Positions 11,186 to 24,784 are shown, numbered from the stretch's first letter. The stretch: 64,000 nt of DNA from Sipunculus nudus (GCA_026874595.1 CM049318.1:43256456-43320455), one strand, 5' to 3'. Translations and numbers: made by a program. The notes: generated by a model from the sequence alone, not told the origin.

Positions 11186-12944
11186 AGCGAACCTGTGAGC
11201 TTATGCGATGGCGCTGCGTCGTACGTCCGTCATCAGCCGTCCGCCGTCTGCCGTCCGCCGTCCAGGGCTGGCTTTCTGTCGTCCATGGCTGTAAGTCAGA
11301 AACTGTCTGAGCTAGCAGCTCCAAATTACATGTAAGAATTCGTCACATGTGAAACTTGGTGCCCTGGAGCTTATTATTGGGTATCTGCATTAATTTAGAT
11401 TTTATAGAGAAAAAGCTTAAAAACCTTAATTTTCTTCTCTGAAACTGAAATTTTGCAGGTATTTTACATCCTTGACAGCTTGACATCCCAGACAGGTGGC
11501 ACCACCTACATTCACGTTTACTCTGCAGACATCCAAGCTCATATCTCGGGAACCATTTGACCGATTGGGCCAAAATTTTGCTTGTGTATAGATCTCACAT
11601 AGCTCTTCATCATAGGCAAAACTGGTGGCGCCACCTGCAACCACTTATGCACAACATCCATCTGTTCATCTGCCTTTGGATAATATCACTCATATCTCAG
11701 CAGTGGTTTGACTTATCCACCTGAAATTTTGCAGGTATATACATCCTTTACAGCTTTCTTGATTTATGACAGGTGGCGCCACCTACGTTCACGTTTACTC
11801 TGCAGACATCCAAGCTCATATATCAGAACCATTTGACTGATTGGGCAAAAAGTTTGCATGTGTATAGATCTCACATAGCTCTTCATCATAGGCAAAACTG
11901 GTGGCGCCATCTGCAACCACTTATGCACAGCGTCCATCTGTTCATCTGCCTTGGGATAAAATCGCTCATATCTCAGGAGTGGTTGGACTTATCCACCTGA
12001 AATTTGCAGGTTTATACATCATGGACAGGTTTCTCGATTTTATGACAGGTGGTGTCACCTACATTCACATTTACTCTGCAGACATCCAATCTCAAATCTT
12101 GGGAACCGTTTGACCGATTAGGCCAAAAATTTTGCATGTGTATAGATCTCACATAGCTCTTCATCATAGACAAAACTGGTGGGGCCACATGCAACCATTT
12201 ATGCACAGCATCCATCTGTTCATCTGCCTAAGGTTAAAATTATTCATATCTCAGCAGTGGTTTGACTTATCCACCTGAAATTTTGCAGGTATTTTACATC
12301 CTTGACAGCTTTCTCGATTTTTTGACAGGTGTCGCCACCTACATTCACATTTACTCTGCTGACATCCAAGCTCATATCTTGGGAACCGTTTTACCGATTA
12401 GGCCAAAATTTTGCATATGTATAGATCTCACAGAGCTCTTCATTATAGGCAAAAATGATGGCGCCACCTGCAACCACTTATGCACAGCATCTATCTGTTG
12501 ATCTGCCTTGGGATAAAATCACTCATATCTCAGCAGTTGTTTGACTTATCCACCTGAAATTTTGCAGGTTTATACATTTATACACCTGGACAATTTTCTT
12601 GATTTTATGACAGGTGGCACCACCTAAATTCACATTTAAGCTGCAGACATCCATGCTAATATGCAACACACCACGCTCTATTCCCCTTGCCACTTAATCC
12701 ATGCCTCACTTCACCCGTCCCACTCTGATTTATGCGGATACACATAGTGGCTTGTCGACTACCCATATTCTGGTTTTAAAATTTTCTAGTCCGAAACTTG
12801 CAGGTCAGAAATGCCATTTTGCTGAAATCATAATGACTAAGGTAGATATGCAGGACTTAGGAGGATCAATATTAAATTTTAAAAATAAACCTCCATTCAT
12901 ACTCCTAAACTTTGCACAGGTTCGCATTAGGCCTGTAGGCCTTG
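11186..12944 (+). mobile_element. HB element, complete inner copy
   Basis: The 5' end at 11186 is AGCGAACCTGTGAGC after TTTTT, followed by GTCCGTC/CCGTCC microsatellite (11223-11270). The 3' end carries the exact inverse CACAGGTTCGC, hairpin AGGCCT-GT-AGGCCT and CTTG (12941-12944). GCGAACCTGTG and its subterminal inverse match at 11 of 11 positions. The core is a tandem array of about 280-bp units. No protein-coding gene is present. Confidence 0.85.
11460..12660 (+). repeat. HB core tandem array, about 280-bp period
   Basis: Units repeat at about 11492, 11770, 12044, 12325 and 12610, judged by 'gacaggtgg(c/t)(a/g)(c/t)cacctac'. Each unit carries two GGTGGCGCCACC-like palindromes about 140 bp apart. 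Related arrays occur in other HB copies at about 27490-28640, 37340-38290 and 50495-51200. Confidence 0.88.
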
Positions 12945-13050
12945 TTCATATACATGTAACACATGTTCTTGAAAAGTAATGGTCCAGCATTGAAGCATTA
13001 TACCTGGTGTAATCTCATTGCACAGGTTCGCATTAGGCCTGTAGGCCTTG

Positions 13051-13814
13051 TATAATTTATTATTTTTTATAAATTATTCAAAACACTATTGTTTTATTCC
13101 TTATCACCATGAAAATAGTGTTACAAAACTGAGCCCAAATTATTATTATTCGGCGGTACAATAAACCATTCGGCTTCCCCTTACACATGTTAAAAGGGGA
13201 ACTTCGCCTTAACACAACGTCAGTTTATCACCATTAATTTGCTTGTCAAAAGCTTCTTGCAATTAAGCAGCTTCATTTGTGTATATATATATATATATAT
13301 ATATAACAAAAGCCAGTGTAGATAAAAGGGCACTAGGTAGCCCTGGTCACCTGTGGTCAACTAATGCCAAACAAATAGGATGATATCATTGTATGTATCC
13401 ATGAGCATTGTATTTAAGTGATTTGTTGCAATCTCAAATTACACTGTTCAAATGAATAACTTAATCTGAAAGGGTGCGCACTCAACATGCTATTTTGTGG
13501 TCAGCTCCTTTCTTTGTTTGTTCACCTTGATGGTTAATTACTGCAGACAGCATGTATAAGGACTTCTTGTTCTTGCCTGAGGCCTACAGCTGCATCCATA
13601 CACACAGCAAAAAAAAAAAAAAAAGAACCATAGTGTGCAATAATTTAACAATTAAACAAATAAAGTATGCACAGATTGCTTTGCACACATATAGGCTATA
13701 GACTATAGAAAGCACATATGCCTGGCCTCCACATCGCCTCCAGTAACTGATAGCTGCCCTCCTACAGGGCTCTGGCCTGTGACCAGCTGGCCTGTGACGT
13801 AATGTGGGAACCCT
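13051..13814. other. AT-rich non-coding sequence, no gene seen
   Basis: No homology to the repeat families described here and no plausible exon. It contains a TA dinucleotide run (13281-13305) and an A-run (about 13609-13624). The segment near 13720-13800 has short repeats of 'ggcctgtgac'. Confidence 0.6.
13281..13305. repeat. (TA)n microsatellite
   Basis: An uninterrupted alternating T/A tract of about 24 bases. Confidence 0.95.
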
Positions 13815-14203
13815 CTATTGATCATGGAGTGTTTCATCAGTTCCTGCAGGCAAGTGGTGCCACCTGGATTTTTTTTTTAATTTTTGAGACCTTAAAAGAT
13901 CTGGTTGTCTGTTAAAAGGGCACACATGGTTAAAATTGGACCAAGAATCTTCTAACTTGACATCCAAGGAGGTCCTTGAAAAACCTCCATGGAAACTTGA
14001 AATAAGGTCTCTGTTATTCATATCCTCTGAGCTTTGGAGCTCAGAATTACCAACCCCCCACCCCTCAGAATAATAAAAAGAATTGTTACAAAAGCTCCAG
14101 TATCTGAAGAACTGATGCATTGTTCACTATGATCCTTTGCATGCATATTCATCACGGACTGTTTCAACAGTTCTTGCAGACTGATGGTGCCACCTGGATT
14201 TTT
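13815..14203 (+). repeat. HA' core unit hosting the HC element
   Basis: One diverged 310-bp HA'-type unit ('gatcatggagtgtttcatcagttcctgcag' to 'tgatggtgccacctggattttt'). It is cut at the T-run before 14204, where the HC element starts. Confidence 0.65.
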
Positions 14204-16273
14204 ATGCGCCCGCCACAAAGTGGCCGGGGCATTTAGTTTTACCCATGTCCGTCCTTCCGTCATTCCGAAATCAAACAGTTGTACGGACTTTTTTTCACAA
14301 TGCCTGCAGATATTGGCCTGATTTTTGGTGTGTGGGCAGATAATGACCAGTTACAGATCGAGTTCGTGTTCTGTCCCAGTTGACCTACTTTTGACCGTTA
14401 AACGGCTCCTAAACTTAAAAAATTTCATGAAAAATAGAAATGTTCATGACAAATACACATGTACAGACTTTTTTTCACAATGCCTGCATATATTGGCCTG
14501 ATTTTTGGTGTGTGGGCAGATATTGACCAGTTACAGATCGAGTTCACGTTTCATCCCAGTTGACCTACTTTTGACTGTTTTACGGCTCCTAAACTTATAA
14601 AATTTCATGGAAACTAGAAATTTTCCTGACAAATACACATGTACAGACTTTTTTTCGCAATGCCTGCAGATATTGGCCTGATTTTTGGTGTGTGGGCAGA
14701 TAATGACCAGTTACAGATCGAGTTCACGTTTCATCCCAGTTGACCTACTTTTGACCGTTTAACGGCTCCTAAACTTAGAAAATTTCATGAAAAATAGAAA
14801 TTTTCATGACAAATACACATGCACGGACTTTTTTTCGCAATGCCTGCATATATTGGCCTGATTTTTGGTGTGTGGGCAGATATTGACCAGTTACAGATCG
14901 AGTTCACGTTTCATCGCAGTTGACCTACTTTTGACTGATTAACGGCTCCTAAACTTAGAAAATTTCATGAAAAATATAAATTTTCATGACAAATACACAT
15001 GTACAGACTTTTTTTCGCAATGCCTGCAGATATTGGCCTGATTTTTGGTGTGTGGGCAGATATTGACCAGTTACAAATCGAGATCACGTTTCATCCCAGT
15101 TGTCCTACTTTTGACCGTTTAACGGCTCCTAAACTTAGAAAATTTCATGAAAAATAGAAATCTTCATGACAAATACACATGTACGGACTTTTTTTTGCAG
15201 TGCCTGCAGATATTGGCCTGATTTTTGGTTTGTGGGCAGATATTGAACAGTTACAGATCGAGTTCACGTTTCATCCCAGTTGACCTACTTTTGACCGTTT
15301 AACAGCTCCTAAACTTAGAAAATTTCATGAAAAATAGAAATTTTCATGACAAATACACATGTACGGACTTTTTTTCCCAATGTCTGCAGATATTGGCCTG
15401 ATATTTGGTGTGTTGGCAGATATTGACCAGTTACAGATCGAGTTCTCGTTTTGTCCCAGTTGACCTACTTTTGACTGTTTTACGGCTCCTGAATATATAA
15501 AATTTCATGAAAAATATAAATTTTCATGACAAATACACATGTACAGACTTTTTTTTGCAATACCTACAGATATTGGCCTGATTTTTGGTGTGTGATTAGA
15601 TAATGACCAGTTATAGATCAAGTTCATGTTTTGTCCCAGTTGACCTACTTTTGACCGTTTGACGGTGCTCTAACATAGAAAATTTCATTAAAATATGCAT
15701 GTACAGACTTTTTTTTTGCAATACCTACAGATATTGGCCTGATTTTTGGTGTGTGAGCAGATAATGACCAGTTACAGATCGAGTTCTTGTTTTGTCCCAG
15801 TTGACCTACTTTTGACCATTTGACTGCTCCTGAACATAGAAATTTTCATGAAAGTAGAAATTTTCATAACAAATGCACATGTACGGACTTTTTTTCCTCA
15901 ATGCCTGCAGATACCACCCTGATTTTTTATGTGTGGGCAGATAATGACAGTTACAGATCAGGTTCGTGTTTTGTCCCAGTTGACCTACTTTTGATTGATT
16001 TACGGCACCTTAACATAGAAAATTTCATGAAAGACAGAAATTTTTATGGAAAATGCACATGTATGGACTTTTTTTCACAATGCCTGCAGATACTGGCCTG
16101 ATTTTTGGTGTGTTGCTTGATAATGACCTGTTACAGATGGAGTTTGCATTTTGCCCTTGTTGACCTACTTTTGACCAAACGACACCTCCTTAACATAAAA
16201 AAATTTTCAAAATTTAACAAATGTTTCTAATTTGCCCCAGGCGGGGGCATTTGTCTCGTTTCGACACATCTAG
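14204..16273 (+). mobile_element. HC element with ~11 core units (Pearl-like)
   Basis: The 5' hairpin is ATGC-(G/C)CCCGCCAC-AAA-GTGGC-CGGGGCAT, followed by CCGTCCTTCCGTC. At the 3' end the inverse GGCGGGGGCAT is followed by a stem (about TCG-TTT-CGA here, longer in the second copy) and CTAG (16270-16273). Between them lie about eleven 180-bp units: the phrase 'tgcctgcagatattggcc' recurs at about 14302, 14482, 14662, 14842, 15022, 15202, 15382, 15562, 15725, 15902 and 16081. This is the organisation of bivalve Pearl elements and of Drosophila DINE-1. There is no coding capacity. Confidence 0.85.
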
Positions 16274-16279
16274 TTTTTT

Positions 16280-17140
16280 AGCTCAGCTGACTATAAGTCA
16301 TCTGAGCTATAGTCATGGTCCATTGTCCGTCGTCCGTCTTGCTGTCTGTCGGTCCGTCCGTCTTGCTGTCTGTCCGTCCATAAGACTGGCACGTTTGGAC
16401 ACCATTGGACCTACGAATCTGAAATTCGGCATACAGTTAGATGTCCCCAAAATCTCCTACCATGCCAAAAATTGGGTCAATATGACTTCGTTCCTTCGAG
16501 ATATTAAGGAAAAACCTCATTTTTTTATTAGAAATCTATTTTCACACTTCAGGACTGCCTAATATCAAAACCACTCATCTGGTTTTCTTCATTTTTACCA
16601 TAAATATTCCTCTGTATGGTTCCTATGTACACGCCAGAAATTAAGTCAGTATTATTAAATTTAAAAAAGTTATGGGCCCAAACATAATGGACTTTGTAAA
16701 AAAATGAGGAAAGATATTTTGTCACCTAAGACCAAAAGTGTTAAAGGTAGGAATTTTTTTTCAGTAATACTACTTTAAATAATCAAAATTTAATTGTATA
16801 CCAAAAATTAGATCAAAATCTGTTAAATTTTTTTAAATATTGGCAAAAATATAAAATTTGTACCTTAAATTTTGCCCAAGTTTGACCATGGCACGTTTTT
16901 TTTCCTGTAACTGCTGTGGATTTAATTTTCAAAGCATGTTTTTGTTACCATTTCAACTGTTAAAACAAAAAATTTGAAACCAGTTGATCAAAAACTGTAG
17001 ATTTTATTCAAGTTTTCAAGCACCATGTCACATATTGTTTACATCAAGCTAGTGTTATGCAGTTTACTAGAGCTCAGCTCCCCAGCTTCAGCTCTAAGTT
17101 CCTTAAATTTTGCATACAGTTAGATGTCCCCCAAATCCGA
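16280..17140 (+). mobile_element. HA element, 5' fragment
   Basis: It begins with the HA hairpin AGCTCAGCTGACTATAAG six T residues after the end of HC, and carries the TCCGTC microsatellite. Homology to HA stops at 'ttagatgtcccccaaatcc' near 17140, so the 3' two-thirds are missing here. Confidence 0.75.
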
Positions 17141-17517
17141 TCACAAAGGTAATTTTACATTTCTCATGATGATATTAATTAAATAGAACTAAATATTCCA
17201 AACATTTTTCCCTATCCAGAAGGAATGTATAAGATGTAATGTAACTATGATGACCTTCCGTGTATTTTTCATATTAATTTGAGAACCCCAAATTTAACAT
17301 AGGATCCGCCCCGTTACACTGAGAAGATTTGGTGGAACTAATAAAAAAATGAAAATGTATTATCCAAACTTCATCTCCACCAAATTTAGTACTTTTATCA
17401 CAATCTGAACAATTCTTCTGTATTATGCCGTTAACCGCTGCACTATTGCGATATCCACTGCTTGCACGGTCACTGGGACCACTGAGACAGACCCCGGAGA
17501 GATGACGCTTTTTTTAT
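17141..17517. other. non-repeat segment between two HA copies
   Basis: About 375 bases of AT-rich sequence without recognisable repeat identity or coding capacity, separating a truncated HA from the next HA start. Confidence 0.5.
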
Positions 17518-19601
17518 AGCTCAGCTGACTATAAGTCATCTGAGCTATAGTCGTGGTCCATTGTCCGTCGTCCGTCCGTCTGTCTGTCCGTCCGTCTTGC
17601 CGTGCTGTAAGCACTGTGGATTTAGTTTTCATAGCATGTTTTTGTTACCATTTTGTCACCAAAAATTTGAAACCAGTTGATCAAAAGCTGTAGATTTTAT
17701 TCAAGTTTTCAAGCACCATGTCACATATTGTTTACATCAAGCTAGTGTTATGCAGTTTACTAGAGCTCAGCTCCCCAGCTTCAGCTCTAAGTTCCTTAAA
17801 TTTTGCATACAGTTAGATGTCCCCCAAATCCTCTACCATACTAAGAGTTTGGTCACTAGGACTGCATTCCCTCGAGATATTAAGAAAAAACTTCATTTTT
17901 CCATTAAAACCCCATTGTTACACTTTAAGATTGCCTAATATCAAAACCACTGATCTGACTTTGATCATATATAATATACATATTTTTCTATACATTCGCT
18001 ATGCATATGCCAGGAATGATGTCATTATTGTGTAATTGTTTTAAGTTATGGGCCCAAACATAATGCACTTTGTAAAAAATCAAGAAATATATTTACTCTC
18101 TTAACATAAAAATTGCTGAAGGTAGACATTTTTTGCCAGGGATATAACATTATTTGATCAAGATTCAATTGTATTCCCAAAATTAGTTCTGAATTTTTCA
18201 AATTTTATAAGTTATTAGCATAAATATAAAATCAGTACCTTAAATTTTGCCCAACTTTGGCCATGGCATGTTTTTTCCCTGTAAGCACTGTTGATTTAAT
18301 TTTCATATCTTGCACATGTAAGGATTTTAGCTTCTAAATTCTGAAGTTATAAAAGGAATTGGTCAAAAACTAGCTTTAATGAAAGTTTTTATGAGACCAT
18401 ATCACACCTTAGCTGTACAGAAGCCCCTCTTTTATGTCCCCACATTGACCTTTCAGGCCAATTATGCATGCTTGAAGGGAGGCACTCTGCAGCCAGCCAG
18501 CTCTTGGGTGGCTTCACCTGGATCTAACCGTCCAACCCCCTCCACTAGTATTTGTTTAGGCCATAAACATAACAATAAACTTTTTTTTTAATTCTTGGTT
18601 TATGATAAGAACTTAAAAAAAATAAATGGAAAAGGAATTTATAGTTAATGAGTTAAAGGGGAGTACCTTGCAATTACTGATCATTTATGGATCTTCCATG
18701 GATGGCCAAAATTGTATTTCAAATGACACCATGCAGTAACCATTGGGTATTTTTCACTTCAACCATAAAAATGAAAAATAAATAATTAAAATAAATTGTT
18801 GTTTACTATTAGGGATTATATGAAGCAAGATAATGATCGATAGACAAGGATGCAGTTGCTTATATTAAATTAATCTAAATTTCCATGTCTTTTCCAGGTG
18901 TTTAACTTGTTGGTTTATATTTATTACAAAATTAAAATAATAAATAAATGTGTAAAAAATTTTAAATATTACTCAGACAAGTGCTCATTAAAGATTTTAA
19001 TTTGTTTGACTTACAACTCATGGTTGTATCAGTTGTTACATGATACTGGCTAAATAATCAAAATTTATATTGCTGGTCCTTTATTTCAGTTCATAAAATT
19101 AAACATTCCCAACTCCAGTTTGCTCCTAGTATGATATATTGGGTGTTTTGATCCTTGGATTAATTTTAACACATGTATTAGTTTTATAGCTGAGAATACT
19201 TTTCTTTTTTTCCTGATACCATTTAAAAAAATATAAATATTCAAATTTTTCCTGTTAGTGCTGTGGATTTAATTTTCATAGCATGTTCCCATTAACATTT
19301 CATCTGTTAAAATCTGAAATTTGAAAACAATTGATCAAAAACTGCAGATTTCATTCAAGTTTCCAGGTACCATGTCTTCATTGTTTACATCAGATCAGTA
19401 TAAATGCAGTGTACTGGGCAGTTACATAACACCTTCAGGTCTGACCTACTGCCACTGTGAGTGTCTGGGTCAGGCTGGGTCAGGCAGTAATTACCAGAGA
19501 GCCTCTCTTTCTCTCTCTCTCTGGCAGTCTAGGTCTCTCTTTCTCTCTCTCTCTCTCTCCTCTGCTTTTTCTCTTTCTTTCTCCATCTTTCTTTCTCTCT
19601 T

Positions 19602-19640
<39 letters not shown>

Positions 19641-21011
19641 AATTGCCTCCCTTCCTCCCTCCATCCCATTCTGTTGACAGGTACTATAAACTAGATACAT
19701 TAGCTATAAATGTTGATGCAATTTAGAAATGCGAATCAACTGAAATATTCACAATCACATGTATGTTATACTGTAAATTTATAGTAACATTCGGAAACTT
19801 GGATTAAAATTATGTAATGAAAAAAAGGAATTAATGCAAATATTGTTAATTTTTTCTTGGCTCAGTAGAATGAGGAAAAAAATTATTTGCTTTGTTTCTC
19901 CATCTTTCTGTCTGTTTTAAATATTTGATGTTCATGAATAAACTTTTTTTTATGAGCACTGTTGAATTAAATTTCATATCTTGTATGTATATGCAAGGGT
20001 GTTGTAACTCTCACCATCCCCTTCTTCATCCCACTGAGGCTTTGCTCCTTGGCACTGTGAACAATAGTTCTTTGGCTATAGCATAAAATTTAATAATTAA
20101 AGAAAATATCTACAGAGAGACAGAGGCATTGTAACTCTGATCATAACACAACACCCCCCCCCCCCCCCCTCCATCAAGTCATTGCACCTGTGGAATGGGG
20201 ACGTTATGGCAACTGTATACATATCATAAAATTGATAAAAAAAGGTTTACCAAATAAATTGGATCTCATCAGACAAATGTGTAAACTGTTGAACTGTCAA
20301 CAGCTTATCAAAAAGGTAACCAATGGAAAGGCATGGTCAGGTCTCAAATATTATTTGCAACATTTTCTTCAATCATATAAACCAACCATGGCCCAGATTA
20401 CCTCTTCCTCCAAAACATTATCTACATTTCATCATATTTTTAAGATTTTAACCTTCCAGGTGGTTCAGTACTGTTGACCATTTGTCCATAGGTACCTATG
20501 TACATGCCAAAAATTATGTCAATATTGTGTAATATGTAGACGTGAGGGGCATCAAAATAATGCACCTTGTCAAGACCGATCTTGTCAAGATATTATGTCC
20601 TACAGTCACAAATTCATAAATCCCCTCATCAGCATAGTTAATCATAACCTTGTATCTGTCAAATTGAACTCTTGCAGTTTTCCATACACTATAGATCCTT
20701 CAACAAATAGCCTTATCATCATTATACCACTGCTTAGCATACTGTCATTGCATTCATATTTGCTCAAATAAATTGCTTTTTTCGACCCCTCCCAAATAAA
20801 TAAAAAATAAACCACTATATTTTACTCCATATTAATCCATCTGTCAGGTTATTTCATATATCATTTACTCACATATTACATTATATTCCTTTATAAAAGC
20901 CCAACATGACCATGATATTCTAAGCTTTATCTACTCAGTATAGTATCACTATGGTGATACATTTATAGTCCAATCATGATCAGCTGAGCGCCGTGACCCA
21001 TGGGTCCCTTG
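17518..21011 (+). mobile_element. HA element, long subfamily, complete ends
   Basis: The 5' hairpin AGCTCAGCTGACTATAAG starts at 17518. The 3' end has CAGCTGAGC, GACCCATGGGTC and CTTG at 21008-21011. The first part is deleted relative to other HA copies (the 5' microsatellite joins directly to 'ctgtaagcactgtgg'). The long body includes a CT-rich tract (19500-19640), a C-run near 20156-20169 and about 2.4 kb that recurs at 22440-24784. Confidence 0.78.
19500..19640. repeat. (CT)n low-complexity tract
   Basis: Long pyrimidine tract rich in TCTCTC and TTTC. Open frames across it on both strands are artefacts of the simple repeat. Confidence 0.93.
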
Positions 21012-21035
21012 TTTTCAAATTTTTATGCATTTTTT

Positions 21036-24000
21036 AGCTCAGCTGACTATAAATCATCTGACCTATAGTAGTGGTCTTTTGTCCGTCGTCTGTCCGTCTG
21101 TCCGTCCGTTAAACTAGCACGTTTTGAAACCATTGGACCTACGAATCTGAAATTCGGCATCCCATTAGATGCCCCCAAAATCTCCTGCCATACCAAAAAT
21201 TGGGTCAATTGGACTTTGTTCCTTCAAAATATTAAGGAAAAACCTCCATTTTCCATTAAAAACCCATTGTTACATTTCAAGATTGCCTAGTATCAAAACC
21301 ACTGACCTGATATTTATCATTTTTGATATAATAATTCCTCTATATATTGCCCATGTACATACCAGAAATTAGTTTAATATTTTATAAATTCTTTAAGTTA
21401 TGGGTCCAAACATAATGCATTTTGTAAAAATTCAGGAAATCTGTTTACTCCCATAACTTGAGAATTACTGAAGCTAGAGACTTTTTTTCAGGTATGTAAC
21501 TACATTTATCCAAGATTCAATTGTATACCCAAAATTAGATCTGCTTTTTTCAAATTTTATAAGTTATAAGCAGAAATATGAAATCATTACCTTACATTTT
21601 GCCAATATTTGACCATGGCACATTTTTTTCCTGTAACTTCTGTGGATTCAATTTTTACTGCATGTTTTCATTAGCATTTCACCTGTTAACATCTGAAATT
21701 TGAAACCAGTTGATCAAAAACTGTAGATTTTATTCAAGTAATCAAGTATTAGATTTTATGCAGTTTGCTAGAGCTCAGCTCCCCAGCTTCCTAGGCCAGA
21801 TCTCAGCCCCAAAAATTTGGCATACAGTTAATGTCCCCCAAATCCCCTACCATACCAAAAGTTTGGTCACTAGGACTGCGTTCCTTCTAAATATTAAGAA
21901 AAAACTTCAATTTTCCATTAAAACCCCATTGTTACACTTCAAACCCAACTATTATCAAAACCACTGATCTGACTTTGACCATATATAATATACATGTTCT
22001 TCTATACACTTTATATGCACATGGCTAGAAATGATGTCAGTATTGCGTAATTGTTTTAAGTTATGGGCCCAAACATAATGCACTTTGTAAAAAATCAAGA
22101 AATATATTTACTCCCTTAACATTAGAATTGCTGAAGGTAGAGATTTTTTGCCAGGGATATAACATTATTTAATCAAGATTAAATTGTATTCCCAAAAATA
22201 GTTCTGAATTTTTCAATTAAAATTCTAAAGTTATTTGCATAAATATAAAACCAGTACCTTAAATTTTGCCCAACTTTGGCCATGGCATGTTTTTTCCCTG
22301 TAAGCACTGTTGGTTTAATTTTCATATCTTGCATACGTAAGAATTTTAGCTTCTAAATTCTAATTGATCAAAAACTAGCTTTTATGAAAGTTTTTATGAG
22401 ACCATATCACACCTAGGCTGTACTGAAGCCCCTCTTTATGTCCCCACATTGACCTTTCAGGACTATTATGCATGCTTGAAGTGAGGCACTCTGCAGCCAA
22501 CCAGCTCTTGGGTGGCTTCAGCTGGATCTTACTGTCCCCCCCCCCTCTAGTATTTGTTTTGGCCAAAAACATAATAATAAACTTTTTTTTAAATTATTGG
22601 TTTATGATAAGAACTTAAAAAAATAAATGGAAAATGAATTTATAGTTAATGAGTTATAGGGAATTACCTTGCAATTACTGATAATTTATGGATCTTCCAT
22701 GGATGGCCAAAATTGTATTTCAAATCACACCGTGCATTAACCATTGGGAATTTTTCATTTCAACCTTAAAAATGAAAAATTAATAATTAAAAAAAAAATG
22801 TTGTTTACTTTTAGGGATTATATGAAGCAAGATAATGATAGACAAGGATGCAGTTGATAATATTAAATGAATCTAAATTTCCAGGTCTTTTCCAGGTGTT
22901 TAACTTGTTGGTTATATTTATTACAACATTAAAAACATAAATATATATGTCAAAAATTTAAAATATTACTTAGACAAGTGCTCATTAAAGATTTTAATTT
23001 GTTTGACTTATAACTCATGTTTGTATCAGTTGTTACATGATACTGGCTAAATAATCAAAATTTATATTGCTGGTCCTTTATTTCAGTTTATAAAATGAAA
23101 CATTCCAAACTCCTGTTTTCTCCTGGTAAAATATATTGGGTTTATTGATCCTTGGATTAATTTTAACACATGTATTAGTTTCATAGCTGAGAATACTTTT
23201 CTTTTTTACCTAATACCATTTAAAAAATATGAATATTCAAATTTTTCCTGTTAGTGCTGTGGATTTAATTTTCACAGCATGTACACATAAGCATTCCATC
23301 TGTTAAAATCTGAAATTTGAAACCAATTGATCAAACACTAGATTTCATTCAAGTTTTCAAGCACCATGTCTTGATTGTTAACATCAGCTCAGTATAAATG
23401 CAGTGTACTGGGCAGTTACATAACACCTTTAGGTCACCAGAGAGCCTCTCTTTCTCTTTCTCTCTGGCAGTGTAGCTCTCTCTTTCTCTCTCTTTCTTTC
23501 TCTCTCTCTCTCTCCATGACAGTCTAGCTCTCTCTCTCCTGCTTTTTCTCTTTCTCTTTCTCTCTCCATCTTTCTTTCTCCCTTTCTCTCTCTCTCTCTC
23601 TCTCTCCCTAATTGCCTTCCTTCTTCCCTCCATCCCATTCTGTTGACAGGTACTATAAACTAGATACATTAGCTATAAATGTTGATGCAATTTAGAAATG
23701 TGAATCAACTGAAATATTCACAATCGCATGCAAATGTTAAATTGTAAATTTATAGTAACATTTGTAAACCTGGAAAAAATTATGTAATGAAAAAAGGGAA
23801 TTAATGCAAATATTGTTAATCTTTTCCTGGCTCAGTAGAATGGGAAAAACAATTATTTGCTTTGTTTCTCCATCTTTCTGCCTGTTTTAAATATTTAATG
23901 ATCGTGAATAAACATTTTTCCTTATTAGCACTGTTGAATTAAATTTCATATCCTGTATGTATATGCAAGGGTGTTGTAACTCTCACCATCCCCTTCTTCA

Positions 24001-24784
24001 TCCCACAGAGGCTTTGCTCCTTGGCACTGTGAACAATAGTTCTATGGCTATAGCATAAAATTTAATGATTGAAGAAAATATCTACAGAGAGACAGAGGCA
24101 TTGTAACTCTGATCATAACCCATCCCCCCTTCAAGTCATTGCACCTGTGGAGTGCGGATGTTATGGCGACTGTATACATATCATAAAATTGATAAAAAAG
24201 GTATACTAAATAAATTGGATCTCATTAGACAAATGTGTAAACTGTTGAACTGTCTACAGCTTATCAAAAAGGTAACCAATGGAAACGCATGGTCAGATCT
24301 CAAAATATTATTTGCAACATTTTCTTCAAACATATCAACCATCCATGGCCTAAATTATCTCTTCCTCTCAAACTTTATCTACATTTCATCATATTTTTAA
24401 GATTTTAACCTTCCAGGTGTTTCAGTACTGTTGACTATTTGTCCATAGGTACCTATGTATGTGCCAGAAATTGTGTCAATATTGTGTAATATTTAGACGT
24501 GGGGGGCATCAAAATAATGTACCTTGTCAAAACCAAAGAGATATCATGTCATAGTACTCATACAGTCACAAATTCATAAATCCCCTCATCAGCATAGTTA
24601 ATCAAAACCTTGTATCTGTCAAATTGAAACTTGCAGTTTTCCATACACTATAGATCCTTCAACAAATAGCCTTATCATCATTGTACTACTACTTAGTATA
24701 CTGTCATTGCATTCATATTTGCTCAAATAAATTGCTTTTTTTCAACCCCTCCCATATAAATAAAAAATAAACCACTATATTTTA
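21036..24784 (+). mobile_element. HA element, long subfamily, 3'-truncated
   Basis: It starts with the HA hairpin at 21036, only 24 bases after the previous HA terminus, and follows the same long body (compare 18440-20830 with 22440-24784). It breaks off at 'accactatattttac', where the neighbouring copy continues for another 180 bases to its CTTG end. Unrelated sequence leading to a host exon follows. Confidence 0.75.
23445..23612. repeat. (CT)n low-complexity tract
   Basis: Equivalent of the 19500-19640 tract in the second long HA copy, with different unit numbers. Confidence 0.92.

Larger units (their letters stand above)
11014..13050 (+). mobile_element. HB element, internally deleted, hosting a second HB
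   Basis: The outer copy starts AGCGAACCTGTGAGC at 11014. It ends with CACAGGTTCGC, the hairpin AGGCCT-GT-AGGCCT and CTTG at 13047-13050. Only about 280 bp belong to it (11014-11185 and 12945-13050). The remainder is a second complete HB inserted at a T-run. Two 5' ends followed by two 3' ends of the same family is the expected nested pattern. Confidence 0.75.

Noticed and set aside
14204-16273. Array of regular ~180-bp repeats resembling a CRISPR or simple satellite
   Set aside because: Units are contiguous without spacers and are bounded by element termini, so this is the core of a mobile element.
19321-19700. Open frames rich in Ser-Leu or Arg-Glu across the CT-rich tract (also 23349-23669)
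   Set aside because: Both strands are open only because of the simple dinucleotide repeat; there is no codon structure or family match.
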